From the NCBI GenBank assembly GCA_029721515.1, contig CM056553.1, forward strand, positions 10,619,849 through 10,683,848: DNA of 64,000 bases, in the 5' to 3' direction. Below are positions 39,001-50,977 of this stretch, piece by piece; the stretch's first letter is position 1, and every line of letters starts with the position of its first letter. Under the pieces are notes generated by a model. That model was given only the letters and a program-made list of their open reading frames with translations, was not told the DNA's origin and did not search any database. The DNA is from Synanceia verrucosa (lineage: Eukaryota > Chordata > Actinopteri > Perciformes > Synanceiidae). The position numbers were made by a program, and so were the translations under genes.

Positions 39001-39358
39001 AAAGCTCCATACAGCTCAGGAAAACTGTGGAGTCGATTGATAATCATTTGTGGATCTGTCACTATGAGGAAGCCCCATAATCCATAGTTCTAAAAGTATA
39101 GATTATAGCAGCTTTAATGACATTGATGTATGAGCTGTTTGATTGTTCCTTTAATGATCTGATTGGTTTCTTTTTAGACAAGCGTTCAGAATCTCTAGAG
39201 TCTACTTCAGCATGTTGCTGCTGGACAAGCTGGGAATGGACCGAGAGCGCTTCATCACCCCGATGGTGTCGGACGAGCTCTTCTCCTACATCGACAGCTT
39301 CCTGCTGGATGAAGATGAGCGAGAGAAGCTGGAGCTCCGCAGGGACTTCTGCGACTAA
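33073..39358 (+). CDS. srpx2: Sushi repeat-containing protein SRPX2, about 450 residues
   Basis: Secreted extracellular-matrix protein; the mammalian protein binds the urokinase receptor and affects synapse formation and angiogenesis. Exons: 33051-33115 (start ATG 33073), 35242-35319, 35875-36066, 36423-36599, 36916-37039, 37129-37250, 37344-37523, 37613-37746, 37830-37951, 39178-39358; phases agree. Residues: short signal peptide (MLLCFVTVFTLYIS), linker to about 40, sushi 1 (about 41-104, SCDRGYRL...SRRWSGTAYCR), sushi 2 (105-163), HYR domain (164-245, DTDPPKIKCP), sushi 3 (246-305, NYGATCEYHCDGGY), and DUF4174 domain (306-450, LLDQFYEKRRLLI...DLRQVTVIELLG). AGSG at the mature N-terminus and VRRCP..PP.HGY..C favour SRPX2 over SRPX. 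Human SRPX2 has 465 residues. A start at 31848 would add 78 residues. Confidence 0.93.
35354..35511 (+). repeat. Dispersed repeat, copy 2, in an srpx2 intron
   Basis: Same element as 8538-8690: CCACTTCTGGCCAACCCTGA, GTCAAAATCCATCCA, AACTTTTTGAGTTAT, then AACAAATAAA and AATAACCTC. It begins about 35 bp after the exon ending at 35319. Confidence 0.7.
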
Positions 39359-40075
39359 TTTAATCAACCTCTCCGGTTGCCACAGTGATAAACTCATCAG
39401 TATTACTAAACACAAGATGAGGAAGGAGGACAAACAAGCGGAAACCAGGTCCAGAGGGACATTAGGGGGGAAAGGAGGCAGTTCCTCTTGTTCAAATGTG
39501 ATCACCAAACAACACTGAAGTGCTAACACTGTTATCTATTCGTCTGAAATGGATGTCACAGCCATAAGCTGCAGTAAAACACGTTTTAAAAAAAATGCAG
39601 CGTAACCATAGATGCATAAAATTAGGTTGGATAAATGATGTGGATTAGTATTTTTGTCAAGGGTCTCCTAAACCACTACTGAGGAACGCTTGATGGACAG
39701 ATTATTTTGAAATCCAGCTGGTATGGACAATCAAGCTCGTCTTTGGGTTTAGCACATTTTTTTATTGGGTGAACAGAAAATTCATGGCAACCTTGAGGTA
39801 AAAACAACTTCGATCACACACAGTTAAAAGTTAAACATTTACATTTATATCTGCAAATTTATTCATGCCAAAAAAGGAACTTATATACATGTATTTTTTT
39901 TCTAATAATAATCTGTAATACCAGAAATTTTGTATAATGCCAGTTTATAATGACTTGTTTTCCTGTTCATTAATGCGATATGTGCATGAATTTGAATTGC
40001 AAAAATATACACAGAATGGATTTAAAATAACATGACTGTGTCAGTGCCCTGAATAAATACACAGTTTAGTGTTCA
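39359..40075 (+). other. srpx2: 3' UTR of srpx2
   Basis: AT-rich sequence after the stop at 39356-39358, ending about 20 bp beyond AATAAA at 40052. It converges on the 3' UTR of sytl4 and probably overlaps it. Confidence 0.55.
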
Positions 40076-40200
40076 GGTGTGTACAACTGTGCTGGTTCAC
40101 TTCACTTGACACTTCTCCTCTTATATGGTTGAAAAAAAATTATTATAATCCACAATCTCACATTTGTTTCAGCTCCTCTGGCCTCTTCAGGGTCCAGCTC

Positions 40201-43200
40201 TCATTTTCCCCTCACCATGGTGGATCGCAGTGGAAGAGCGCCCTCTGCCCACGAGTCGGGGTACCGCATCATCTTCTGCCACAGACTGACTTCCTCTCCA
40301 ACAGAGTCCATTGCCACTTCCACTTTTCCTATTTTTACAGTGCCTACATGAATGCAATCATGAATATAAGTAGTCTTTTTTACTATTAGTGATGGCAAAT
40401 TCCTTTTACTCATTGAATTTTCACACACTGGGGAAAACACATACCCGCCCCAGAGGTGCTTCAGCAGTAATCTAAAATGAAGGCAATTAAGCTTTGACAA
40501 TAGCTCTATTTAAACTAGAAAAGGCCAGATATGGTATCATTTTCTCTTTTTATGAAGGAGTACATAGTGAACTAAGGCCAAAACAGCACACAATAGAGTG
40601 TCCTTAGATGTCTTAAAATTTCATTGAAGCAAAAAGGCGTTCACGAAGCAAATAACAGCTTTCCCCAACAGCTTTAGTACTATTTACAAAAGGTGAAATC
40701 ATGCATTTACAAGATGATACTGTCAATTAAGCAACAGGCTTAAAAAGACCTCAGTGCACTCGTCTAAGGCTACGTTCAGACTGCAGGGCTTAATGCTCAA
40801 TTCAGATTTTTTTGCGAGGTCTTTCACATTTCCAGTTAAATGTGACTTGTATGTGATCTCCAGTGTGAACTTAAAACGCCCCGAAAGTGTCGCGCATGCG
40901 CATTGGAGGACACAACGATGTCACACGCAGCGAGCGTGCGCAGCGTGTACGGAAGAAATCATGGACGCTAGCGCCTACTTCAGCGTAGAATAGTGACGTT
41001 TGTCACTTGTTGATGACGTGTATGTCAGATGAACGCGACCTGGCCGTTCAGACTGAAGTCACATGTCAAAAGGTCAGATATGTATCGGTTTTAGGACCAC
41101 ATATCCAAGTGGCCTGGGTCGCATTTGAAAAAAATGCGATCAGTGTCATTCAGACTGTAATTAAAAGATCAGACACAGGTCATATAGGGGCAAAAAAAAA
41201 AAAAAATCTGACTTGGGTCACTTAGTCTAACACAAAACACTTTTCACATGTAAGCCCCGAAAGCCAGATGGAAAAACAAGACTTACTGAGTATGGAATCT
41301 TTTACCTTTTCCGGAGCTGAGACGAACTCCTCCCAGAAACTCGTTGCTGGACATGGCCTCTCTGTCCCACACCGTCAGCTCCAGACACATCTCCTCCAGC
41401 TGCTCCAGAGCCAGATCCGTGTACACAAATGTGTGGTTAAAGACGGGGTTCAGGTTTTTCTTCACAACCTGAGTCTTTCTCTTTGTGCTTTTCGCCTCAG
41501 CTGAGAACAAATACCTGCAAAACACAAGTCTTGAGAAGAGAAATGCATACGTTGGGAATGAGATATGTCATTTTATCACCAACCCTTTTACGAAGCTGTC
41601 TGAGGTGCCTCCTAGTTTCATCGCCATCAAATTCTTTGCCTCTTTAATTAGGACATGCAGTTCTCCCCCTCCCTTAATCGCTGCCTTTTTGCCTGGGGAG
41701 AAGCAGATGGACACTCTTGGAAAATAAAGTATCAAACACCGTCAGAGCTTCTTGTCACAGTCTTACCTTTGAATTTCCCGGTTGTTGGCTTTTTAGGGGT
41801 GACATACTTCAAGGAGATCACCAACTCTCCTTTGTACTGAGCGAAAGCTGAAATCGGCGCAGCTGACTGTCAAAAAAAAGTATGTAATATTTAGGTCACA
41901 GTAATGCTATACGCAGTAACATGCAGGCCTATGTGCTAAAGGCTGACCTTTGACCTTTGGGCCATTCATTCTAATTTTACAACACACTGAACTGCACTGC
42001 TGAAAAATACAGTTTCTCCATCATCTGGTCAGCACTGATTAGTCCTGTCAAGTATGCATACAGACTTGATTGCATAATATATGAGGAAGGAAAATACATT
42101 TACCACCTAAAGATTAGAGAAGCAACTTTACGACGGGAAGGTTACTGATTTAACCCCTAGACCGCAAGGCTAAAAAGCAGCACTCCCTCTTGACTACCAC
42201 TGTGAACGTGAATAAATGACAGTGGGAAAAAGTGACAGAAACACTGAATTTAAAAGAGAAACTCTGTTATAAGAAAAGTCCACAAACTGCGAGTTTCCTA
42301 CATTATGTAGACTAAATCCATCCTCAAGAGGGTTTTTAAACCTCTATTAGACTGTCTGTCAGTAAAATTAACATGGAAGTACCATGTTACTATGAAAGAC
42401 AAAAAAAATAAATAAATAAATAAATTCTGTTACGTTTACTGACAGGAAGTCCTTTACGTGCCTTTCATAGAAAAAAAGAGGAGCGGTCCACATTAACAAC
42501 AGAGGTCATTACAGCAGACTACACCAGTTTCTCTGATCTACCTTCCCCATGAGAGCCATGCGGTCTGTGTACGGGGAGTCGAGGTCTCGGGTGTCCAAAG
42601 GGATCTCCACCTCTCCAAGGAAGGCATTGCGGCTGAGGCGGCCATGATGCCAGACTGATATCGCCATGGAGCGGGTGAAGAGCTGAGAGCGGCTGATAGA
42701 GTACTGAGAGGAGGAGGATGAGAAGACAGGACTGATCAAAAGATCCCGAAACTTTCAATAATCTTCCTGATGTGCTGTTGAGGGAGCTGTAAACATCAGA
42801 TCTCATCAGACGTTGCATCTAAAATGATGTTCTTTTAAAGAGCAAATCAAAATTACAGTTGTAATTTTGCAGAAATTGATTCATTCAGCTGTTTCCCTTT
42901 GAGCTTGTCACTGTATTGAAGCCGACACAAGATCAGACCAAAACCAATATTTAACAACAGCTATTCTAATCTGCAATGTCAATATCAATCTCTGTAGGTG
43001 TGGTTATTATTTGCAGCAGGCATGGCACAAGGTCACTAATCAGGGAGTGTCGGTAAGTAAACAGGATAAGGTGAACAGCTGCATACAGTTGGTTAGACCA
43101 CTAGTTATAAACCATCACCTTCAGTGTTTCTTGGTAGACGGGGTTGGTGGTGTTTCTCTTGATGCTGGTCTTCCTTTTGCTCTGGCGAGATTTGTCAGGG

Positions 43201-46200
43201 AGCAGATAACATTTGACATAACTGAAACCAGAAACAGAAAGATATTTCTAACAGTGTGTCTTGGACGTTTTTTTTCTGCATTTCCTGATTAGATGCTATT
43301 AAAAAAAAAAAAAAAAAAAAAAAAATCTATTGACATTCAATTTCCTGTTTAGCTCAAGTAATCACTTCTGAGACGTAGTTATCAAGACTCGTGTAAACAC
43401 AGCAGCTTCTTAACGTCACTGAAGGGTGTGTGTTCAGTAGAAAAATGTGTTCACAGCTACAATCTGCCCTCTGAAGGCCGACGTTTGAGTAAAGTATAGT
43501 GTATTTACGGGTGTGTAAGCTTCCGCGAGGCGTCTCCGTAGGCCAGCCCGTGGCACTCCTTGATGAAGACATGGAGGCTCTGGGTTGATTCGTCGTAGCT
43601 CAAAGAGAAGACGATGTCTCCGCTCACGTCCACACTGTCAAAGTCTCCTGCTTCGCTGTAAACACTCATCAGGCTTCCCAGCGAGCTCTGGAGCAACATA
43701 CAAACACCCAAACCTAAACAGATAATCATCAACAGCCCCTGTGTTCCTACTGACATTCAGACTAGACACACTCGCTCTAAATAGGCTTCAAAGGTTAACG
43801 GAAAGGGACAGAAATTAGCAAAGGTCAGAATATTTCTGTCCAAATTTAAATCCAGAGTGACAGTGTGAAATTCATGCTGGCTTCTCAGGCTTCGGTAACT
43901 ATAGAAACATTTTGGTCGACTTTCCACATCAATGTCACACTTCCTAACTCAGAGGAGGATATCCTGAGGTTATAGCTGCTCGCTCAGATTATCTAACATT
44001 AGTTCCGTTCTGAGAGGCATAATGAGCTGCTCTTCACAAAGAGCTTTCAAGGGACTAAACTGTGAGCTGTGAGAGATGTCAATACTTCACCTTTGAGCTG
44101 TTCAGACTGTAGGAGCTCGAAGCCATTGTCCTTTTATGAAAGCTAACCAAGCTGTCAATATCTTCGTCCTCCTCTCCATCTTCCTGTGGCAAAGTAATGA
44201 ACATTTAGAAGCCTGATCGCAGACACACAGCAGGACTTTTACCCTCGGCAGATTTTTGTTGTCAGCAATAATAAGGCTTCTGTTACTTCAGTCAGAAACA
44301 CTAAGTGTAAATGCCAGGCTTCAGTTAGATCTCCTCCAATCAGACAATGGCCTGCATTCAGTGAAAATGCACTCAATAGTCCAGAATTAGATGTTTACTT
44401 TTTTTGCACTGCAAAAAAGGGGTGTCTAAAAATAAGATTAAAAAAAAAAACACTAAATCTGAGGAAAAAGGTAATAATAATAGTAATGATGATGATCAGC
44501 TCTATTTGTCATATAGACAAAATTTATCCATCAAATCCATCCCTCAGGGAGCAGTGGTGCCATGTAAGGCGCCCGGGGAACAACAGGGTTCAGTATCAGG
44601 GACACTTAGGCAGCACCACTCTACCAGCTGAGCTAGAGCCATTCCCTTAAGATGATTAACCAAATTCTAACTTTTTACAGACCCAGAGTAAGTGAAATAT
44701 ACTCAATAGATGCACAAAAAAAGAAGAAAATGCTGGTTTTAAGATGAGATTACTTAGAATTTAACATTTTAAGTCTTTGAGTGCCAGCAGTTTTATAAAA
44801 CAGAAACTGTCTTGTGCAAGTGTTTTTGGCCATTTTGAGTCATTTTTTAAGACCCACAGAATATTTTGTACCATGTCTCTGAAAACAGTGAATCTCTATT
44901 TCATCATGAAAAGAAAAAACCTTTTTTCTACCTGGTTCCATTCTTTTTATCCAGATTCAGTTTGTTTTGTTCTCTAATTGCGATCATCTCCACTTCCTGC
45001 TTTGATCTCTGTGGTGTATACCATCTCTTTATGCTCCGACTACATCTCCCAGAAGCCCCAGTTGTGTGCCAAAATCCACTTCCATGCATTTCCGTTGAAG
45101 AAAACAAGCCCTTACAGATAGCAGAGTCACGACTGGATATTATCAGAGGTCAGGTTCTTGCCTGTATGTCCAGGTCTGGTACTGAACGGCTCCTCTCGCC
45201 CATCGAGGCCTCTGATGCGTCACGTCCATCACGCAGGTCCAGCGTTGACGTGTACTCTGTTTGAGACATTCAGACCAGCAATGAAGCTGCGATACCCACA
45301 ACGAGAAGGAACACAGTAGCACACCAGATGCTAACCAGAAGGTTGTGGCGCTCGTTTGATGCTCTTCTTGAAGAGTCTATCGACATCCAGCTCTGGACTC
45401 GGACTGATCAGTTGTACTTCTGGGGCCTGTGGTGACAGAAACAAGGAGTCACAGTGACAGAAAAGAAGATTTTTATTATTATAGGGTTTGAGACAGAAAC
45501 ATGGATCATGTCACTTGAAAGAATCGTACGACGTTGGCTTCTGAGTTGGCGCTGTCAACGTTGTTCACTTTGATTGGGATGGTCAGACTGGAAACACTGG
45601 AACCTGTTGGGCTGGATCGACTCGAGTGGTTCCCTCTCCTGTGTGATGATACAAACATTATCAATCATAGCTACAACTTTTTACATTCAACTACATTTCC
45701 TTCGGGATGAACAAAGTTTCATCTTATCTCATCTTATATGCTGTCCAGATAGTTTGGGATTTTTTTTTAAGTTGCCTGTATTGATTGATCAAACTATAAG
45801 AAAACACGTGTCCCCCCTCACAGGTTAACGTTTATTGAAAACTATATGTACATACTGAAATTTAAATAATGATTTATTTATTTTCATGTCTCCAAATTCA
45901 GGTCAACTACTGGTAATCCAAATATACTGTATGGTAAAACAATATTAAAGAATTTTGTAATAAATTACGGACCACTTTGTCTGCACTTCCTGCTTCGTGT
46001 GTTGCTTTGAAGCCGCTGTGTAGTGTTTGCACCTTTTAGAATAACTATGGGTTTACCTCAGTGGCTCAGGGGTCACATGAGCAGACTCTGTGCCTGTTTT
46101 ACTGCTACATATACTGTTGTTTTCCGCAGACTCTGTGTCGCTGCGTGTTGGCTTTAACCAAACTTCCTCTTTGGATTCAAATGATTCCCTCGAAGCGATC

Positions 46201-48696
46201 GACCCTGAGGCCTCTTTTGAATGTCTGTATGTACACATACATACAAAAAAAAGGTTGAAACGTTGATCTGAAAATCCATTACCATTTTCTAAAACAAGAT
46301 GTGAAGAATGATGACGCACCCTTTGCTATCTGTTGTCAGATTTTTCTGCCTGACCCGTGCCACAGGCCGAACGGAAGGTTCTGGATTTATTTCAGAGCTT
46401 CTTAACAGCTGCTCTCCTGCTGTCTCATGCTTCTTCGCTATAAAACAGAACAAAAGGTAAATCCCACACCAGTTGGACAAAACACTATCATGTTACTGCA
46501 GTGTTGTCTCTCCTCGCTCTGTTGATCAGGGACTACATTCCAGTGACTGAGTCATTTGGCTGACAGCTGTTTACATTCCTGGTTGAGCAGTCGATGCCCA
46601 CTTCCTCTTCCTGTACTCACATTGAGGTCTCTTTCTCAGGGAGACTCTGACGAGGTCGTGGCCAGGCGTCGCGGAGAAACGGTTGATCCTCTGATCGTAG
46701 AACCAGTCGCCTGTCTTTTTCTTCAGATCCCTAGAATCCAGTATCAGTGCATTTAAAAAGAGCTACGTTAAACAGAATGCATTCATTCATCATGCAAACT
46801 ACAGATGACAAATGTTAACGCTTACTCGTCATGCTATATAACCTCATTAAGATGCGTACATTGTTGAAATAACAGCTCTGTGTTAAATCTATTACAGTCA
46901 GCAAACGTGAGGGATGTTGACCAATAACAGAAATATTAGATTATCATATAGAAGCACAAAATTCTACTAATTAGTGACTTGAAAAATGTCTTTCTGCTCT
47001 GTATCTGCTTTATCTGCCATTTATTGTTAAAGGATTTTATGTATTTTATATTCCAATGTCAACAAATCCCATCAACAGACCAAAACCACTGATTCTCAGT
47101 ATTATCTGTGTCTACAAAGCCTGAAACAGCTCATTCCTCTGCTCCACTGTTGCACTCATCCTTTCATAGCCAAAAATATACTTTATAGTGTTGTAAGTGT
47201 ATTAATCTAATCACTGAATATGAAATGAAGGGTATATCTGTGACTTTCCCATCTTCTAAGCTTGGAGCTTTTTCTGAATAAACCTTCGATCCAGACACAG
47301 TATCTGGTAAAACGACAAAGAGTATGAACCAAACAATCTCTTACGACTCTTTGGCGCACACGCTGCACAGCCAGGATCCTTTGAGGAGGACGGTCCGGCA
47401 GTTGTTGCACACATGGTGATTGCAAACCGGACACTGGCTGGAGAAAACACTCAGTCGACTCAGAGGCTCCTGGCATCGACCACAACTACGCTGGCTGTAT
47501 CTGCCGCTGCCACGCTTGGCCCCTTTCCTCCTCACATCCAGCAACTCTGTCTTCAGGCTCCTATGAAATATCAAAGAGGAGGAGAAGTGAGCGGTCTCCT
47601 GTCGAGAAGTTATCTAAAACACAAACGTAACCTTCTGTGCATCTCTCTGTATGACTCTTAGTGACACTTAGATAAATAAATTTCAGTCATCTCATCTGCA
47701 TTAATGTGTAAGTGCTCAAGGATGACTTTAGTGATCATGACATGTCACAAAATCGAGGGCCGGAGCTGAGCGACACAGCTGAGATCAATATTACAGTGAG
47801 CACATTTTTGCTATGTATGTTTTTCTAACTGCAACAACATGATTTAGCAAGTAAAAGATTTTAATTGCTGTTCACTAGTTCCAGCAATTAAAATCTGAAT
47901 ATTCATCTTTGATAATAGATTGAAAATTTGTTTTACATTTTGTATTATTTTACACACACACACACACACACACAATCTCATCATCACAATACAACTACAG
48001 TATATCGATAAATGACTGCATCGACTCCCAGCCCTAAATCAACACAAACATCTGTATATTGAAGATAACATATTAGATATACTGTATCTTTGTAGTCCAC
48101 TGCACGGCCTCCAGTGTAAATTTTACCCAGCATCTAGGGCTGGGTAATGTTTGACTTTTTTGATACCAGAGATACCAGGGTATCGGTACAGATATCACAT
48201 CATACTTTTCATTAGTCCGAGGAAAATGTGCATTTTATCAGCGCAGTATTAAATGTAATGTTGTCTTAATAGAAGCAGCTGTAGGAGAATATATATATAT
48301 ATTTTTTAAATGCTTGATTGGTTGGTTCAAAGGGTACCGATGTTCCATAACGATACATACTGTGATAGATAATAAAAGCCTCCATCAGCACAAACTAACA
48401 TAAAAATCAAAGTGAAAAGTAGATTAAAAAAAATACACTGTTAATTGATTAATTAGGTTATGATGATAAACTATAACTTGGATTTTGGTGGCTTCATCAA
48501 AGATCAGTGAGGAAAACTGAGCTCAGTTAGCTGGTCCTCCCAGCAGGAAGTGCTCTCCTCACCGCACACGCTGCTCCTCAGCTCGTCTCAGCTCCTCGTC
48601 CCGCTGCAGCACCTCCAGGATCAGGTCCCGCTCAGAGTCCGACAGGAAGCCCAGGTTGAGGGTGTCAGCGGCCTCAGGCATCATGTCTTTAACCAT
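40201..48696 (-). CDS. sytl4: Synaptotagmin-like protein 4 (granuphilin), about 712 residues, 16 coding exons
   Basis: Rab27 effector that docks secretory granules; the family also binds syntaxin/Munc18. Exons: 48696-48563, 47560-47345, 46730-46621, 46437-46320, 46224-46057, 45638-45515, 45426-45336, 45256-45162, 44183-44091, 43687-43509, 43221-43119, 42703-42542, 41866-41767, 41692-41584, 41514-41306, 40328-40201. Rab-binding Slp domain 1-150 (LGFLSDSERDLILEVLQRDE) with a FYVE-like zinc finger of four CxxC pairs (CGRC, CPVC, CNNC, CSVC), then KKKTGDWFYDQ. Acidic linker EDGEEDEDIDSLV near 353-366. C2A about 395-520 (SVYSEAGDFDSVDVSG, SVWHHGRLSRNAFLGE), C2B about 555-690 (CLELTVWDREAMSSNEFLGG), C-terminus VGEEVSLWQKM. 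SYTL4 rather than SYTL5 by KGAKRGS, GEEVSLWQKM and the neighbouring srpx2. One donor is GC (45161-45160). Confidence 0.93.
40768..41225. mobile_element. Probable MITE-type repeat in the last sytl4 intron
   Basis: Starts AAGGCTACGTTCAGACTGCA and contains TTCAGATTTTTTTGCGAG on the left with a mirrored GC..(A)15..TCTGACTTGGGTCA on the right, giving a loose inverted repeat. Repeated 'TTCAGACTG' and 'GTGACTTG' words are typical of fish hAT/Harbinger-like short elements. No coding sequence. Confidence 0.5.
42105..42215 (+). repeat. tRNA-derived SINE fragment
   Basis: GGGAAGGTTACTGATTTAAC with CCCTAGACCGCAAGGC and CCACTGTGAACGTGAATAAA resembles the 3' portion of common fish tRNA-SINEs. It lies in a sytl4 intron. 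Confidence 0.4.
43301..43325. repeat. Homopolymer A run
   Basis: Twenty-five A on the plus strand in the sytl4 intron between the exons at 43221-43119 and 43687-43509. Confidence 0.9.
44535..44646 (-). repeat. tRNA-derived SINE fragment, minus orientation
   Basis: On the minus strand the A-box-like GGCTCTAGCTCAGCTGGTAG is followed by AAGTGTCCCTGATACTGAAC, a degenerate form of the fish SINE text. It lies in a sytl4 intron. Confidence 0.6.
44769..45090 (-). mobile_element. TTAA-flanked inverted-repeat element, copy C (right end truncated)
   Basis: Begins TTAAGTCTTTGAGTGCCA and continues with text that is the reverse complement of 61200-61515 (GACCCACAGAATATTTTGTA, TTTCATCATGAAAAGAAAAA, CATCTCCCAGAAGCCCCA). 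Homology fades after AAAATCCACTT near 45087, so the other end is lost. It stops about 70 bp from the sytl4 exon ending at 45162. Confidence 0.7.
45160..45162 (-). other. sytl4: Non-canonical GC splice donor in sytl4
   Basis: The exon 45256-45162 ends CATACAG and the intron begins GCAAGAA. No GT in this stretch keeps the phase-0 junction to the next exon (GAAGATGGAG at 44183). Confidence 0.7.
47951..47974. repeat. CA dinucleotide microsatellite
   Basis: About twelve CA units in the first sytl4 coding intron. Confidence 0.9.
48120..48370. repeat. Probable interspersed repeat relic in the first sytl4 coding intron
   Basis: GGGCTGGGTAATGTTTGACT, ATACCAGGGTATCGGTACAG and AAGGGTACCGATGTTCC show the 'GTATCGGTA' wording of common fish repeats. 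Ends were not defined. Confidence 0.3.
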
Positions 48697-49102
48697 GAAC
48701 CCTCAATGCAGCTTTACTGGCTGGACTCAGTGGCATCAAGAAGATCTAAAACAAAACAGGAACATGAGGAATAAGCTCCCCACTACTGTCACTGCAGACT
48801 GCATGTTTGATTAAACACTGACCAAACCTGTATGTTCAAAACTGACAGATTTAACAGCAAAAAAGGCCCAGAGGGGGAGCAGTGTGTTCTTTGCTTTACT
48901 AATAGAGAGCTGGCTTTTTATGACCTGATGTAGGCAACTGAAGATTTTAGATTAGAGTGGTGAAAAGAGGAACTTGTTGGGTTGATACTCCTCTGTGATG
49001 AAGATACAGAAAGACAGAAACAGCTGTGTGGTTCTAATCAGATGACTAATAGACGAGCACGCGGCATTTCTCTCTTCCTGTTGGCCTCCATACAGCGAAG
49101 CC

Positions 49103-49781
49103 TATGGCAAGCTGTTTTAACATTTAATCGAACCACACTCCTATCTCTAATTACATTTTAGATATCCATTATAGCATTTCTCCTAGTCAAAAATGTAATT
49201 TTAAAAAGTCAGAATGGTCATTAAAGATATCTGCAATAGCATTCTTACTAGTAGATATGTTACTTTAAGATATCTACAACTTTGATTGCACTAGTCAAAA
49301 CTAAATTTTAGATATCTAAAAATCCTTAAAAACTGTAAGTGACTGTTTTAACATTTAATAGCTAGACTGGATATGTATTACAGATATCTGTAATTCAATT
49401 CCTCCTAGTCAAAAAGAACATTTCAGATATCCACAATGACATTCTTCCTAGGACAAATGACATTTTTTAATACAGCTGACAGTTGACTGTGGAATATGTA
49501 GGCGCGAGAAAACTTCACTACTGGATTTGTTGCACAGGTGGCATCCTATCACAGTTCCACACTGGAATTCACTGAGCTCCTGAGAGCGACCCATTCTTTC
49601 ACAAATGTTTGTAAAAGCAGTCTGCATGCCTAGGTGCTTGATTTTATACACCTGTGGCCATGGAAGTGATTGGAACACCTGATTCTGATTACTTGGATGG
49701 GTGAGCAAATGCTTTTGGCAATATAGTGTATATGTAATACATATCCAGTCTAGCTATTAAATGTTAAAATGGCTTGCCATA
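49103..49781. mobile_element. Composite fold-back element with tandem AGATATC units and a nested Tc1 relic
   Basis: Outer inverted repeats of about 26 bp (49103-49128 and 49756-49781; TATGGCAAGC..TTTTAACAT, two mismatches). A second inverted pair of about 37-40 bp lies at 49341-49383 and 49734-49770 (TAGCTAGACTGGATATGTAT). Between them are about five degenerate tandem units containing AGATATC, CATTCTTCCTAG and AGTCAAAA. Confidence 0.65.
49447..49730 (-). mobile_element. Truncated Tc1-like transposon remnant
   Basis: The end CTTTTGGCAATATAGTGTA (49712-49730) is a familiar Tc1 terminal repeat. On the minus strand MGRSQELSEFQCGTVIGCHL (about 49535-49594) and IPQSTVSCIKK are the start of a Tc1 helix-turn-helix. 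The catalytic domain and the other terminal repeat are absent. Confidence 0.8.
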
Positions 49782-50977
49782 TAAGTCTCTGTGCGGTAAC
49801 TGATGGCTCTGGAGAGGCAGCGTCCTTCTCGTAGTTAAAAAATCAGTGAAAAAGGATGGCCCATGGGAGTCTACAAAACCACAAAACCAACAGAGACGAA
49901 CTCTTAGGCATGTTTTTCATTTCATGCCAGGACAGCAAACTAATGTGCCAAAAATGATAAATGACTCAAAGGAACCAGGATGCTGGAGGATTTTTAAAAT
50001 CCCACAGAAAGCCTCTGCCAGGATGAAAGGTTGCTTCGAGTGCAACAGGCAAAACAACATGAACTTGGCTACTACGCCGGGTTCCCACCCTCTAAAGACA
50101 CAGAGAAGCGGGTGGAGTTCAGGAGCTTAGCTATTTATTTAATCCCAACTTGACATCTGTCAACAATGATGGTTTAACTGACTGGTCCTATACATGGCAC
50201 AGGTCCAGGTCCCCCTGAGCTTCACCTACAAAAACGTAGCTCAGTGATTGTGAAATGTGTCAAAAACAACAACAAGGAGACACAAGGCAACCACAAAGAT
50301 ACACTAAACAACTACAAAAAGAGGCCAAACAACTGCAAACTCTGTGTATGTTGTGGAGTGTTTTTTTGTGCATGTCTGTGCCCAGGGGCCAACTGTCTCA
50401 AACTTTATGCTCCATTTTTTAACTGCCCCAAAGGACATTAAAGTGGAGAGGAAATAGTGCTTCAAAACCAGCACTGAAAACTTCTTTCACCTTTTTTTCT
50501 TTCCTCATTGTTTGAATGTCTGGATCCAACTAGCATAAGATAAATAATAGACTACCTGCAGGGAAAGGTGTCCCTTCAAGGAAATGGCGCATGCGTCTGC
50601 AGCAGATGACAGAGAGATGGTGCTTTAACTGGAATAATCCTTTACAAACACTAAAGAGGGAATTCATTAAAAAAAAAAACAGTGTCTCCTGTGGACCGTA
50701 TATGATGTTAACACAATGAATCCATCGAAAGAGGCAGCTTTTGTAGATCAGCAAACTGCGATAAACTCCATGTCCAAATTCAGATGTCGAACCTGACCAG
50801 CCGCTCACGCACATTAGCGACTGAGAGCCGAACTCCATGTCCACTTCGCGGTGTTTTTATTCAAGTTTGCGTTTATCCCGACTGTGAAGGCGTCAACATA
50901 TGGAGGACAGGGTCTGATCGTTCACTGCGTGGATGAGCGTGAGATCGGCTGTCAAATAACACCAAACAGAGACGCAC

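Noticed and set aside
44600..44640. tRNA gene suggested by GGCTCTAGCTCAGCTGGTAG on the minus strand
   Set aside because: A-box only; the following text is SINE body rather than the rest of a tRNA.
44866..45264. 132-codon plus-strand frame across copy C and the sytl4 exon
   Set aside because: Antisense shadow of a mobile element and the minus-strand exon at 45256-45162.
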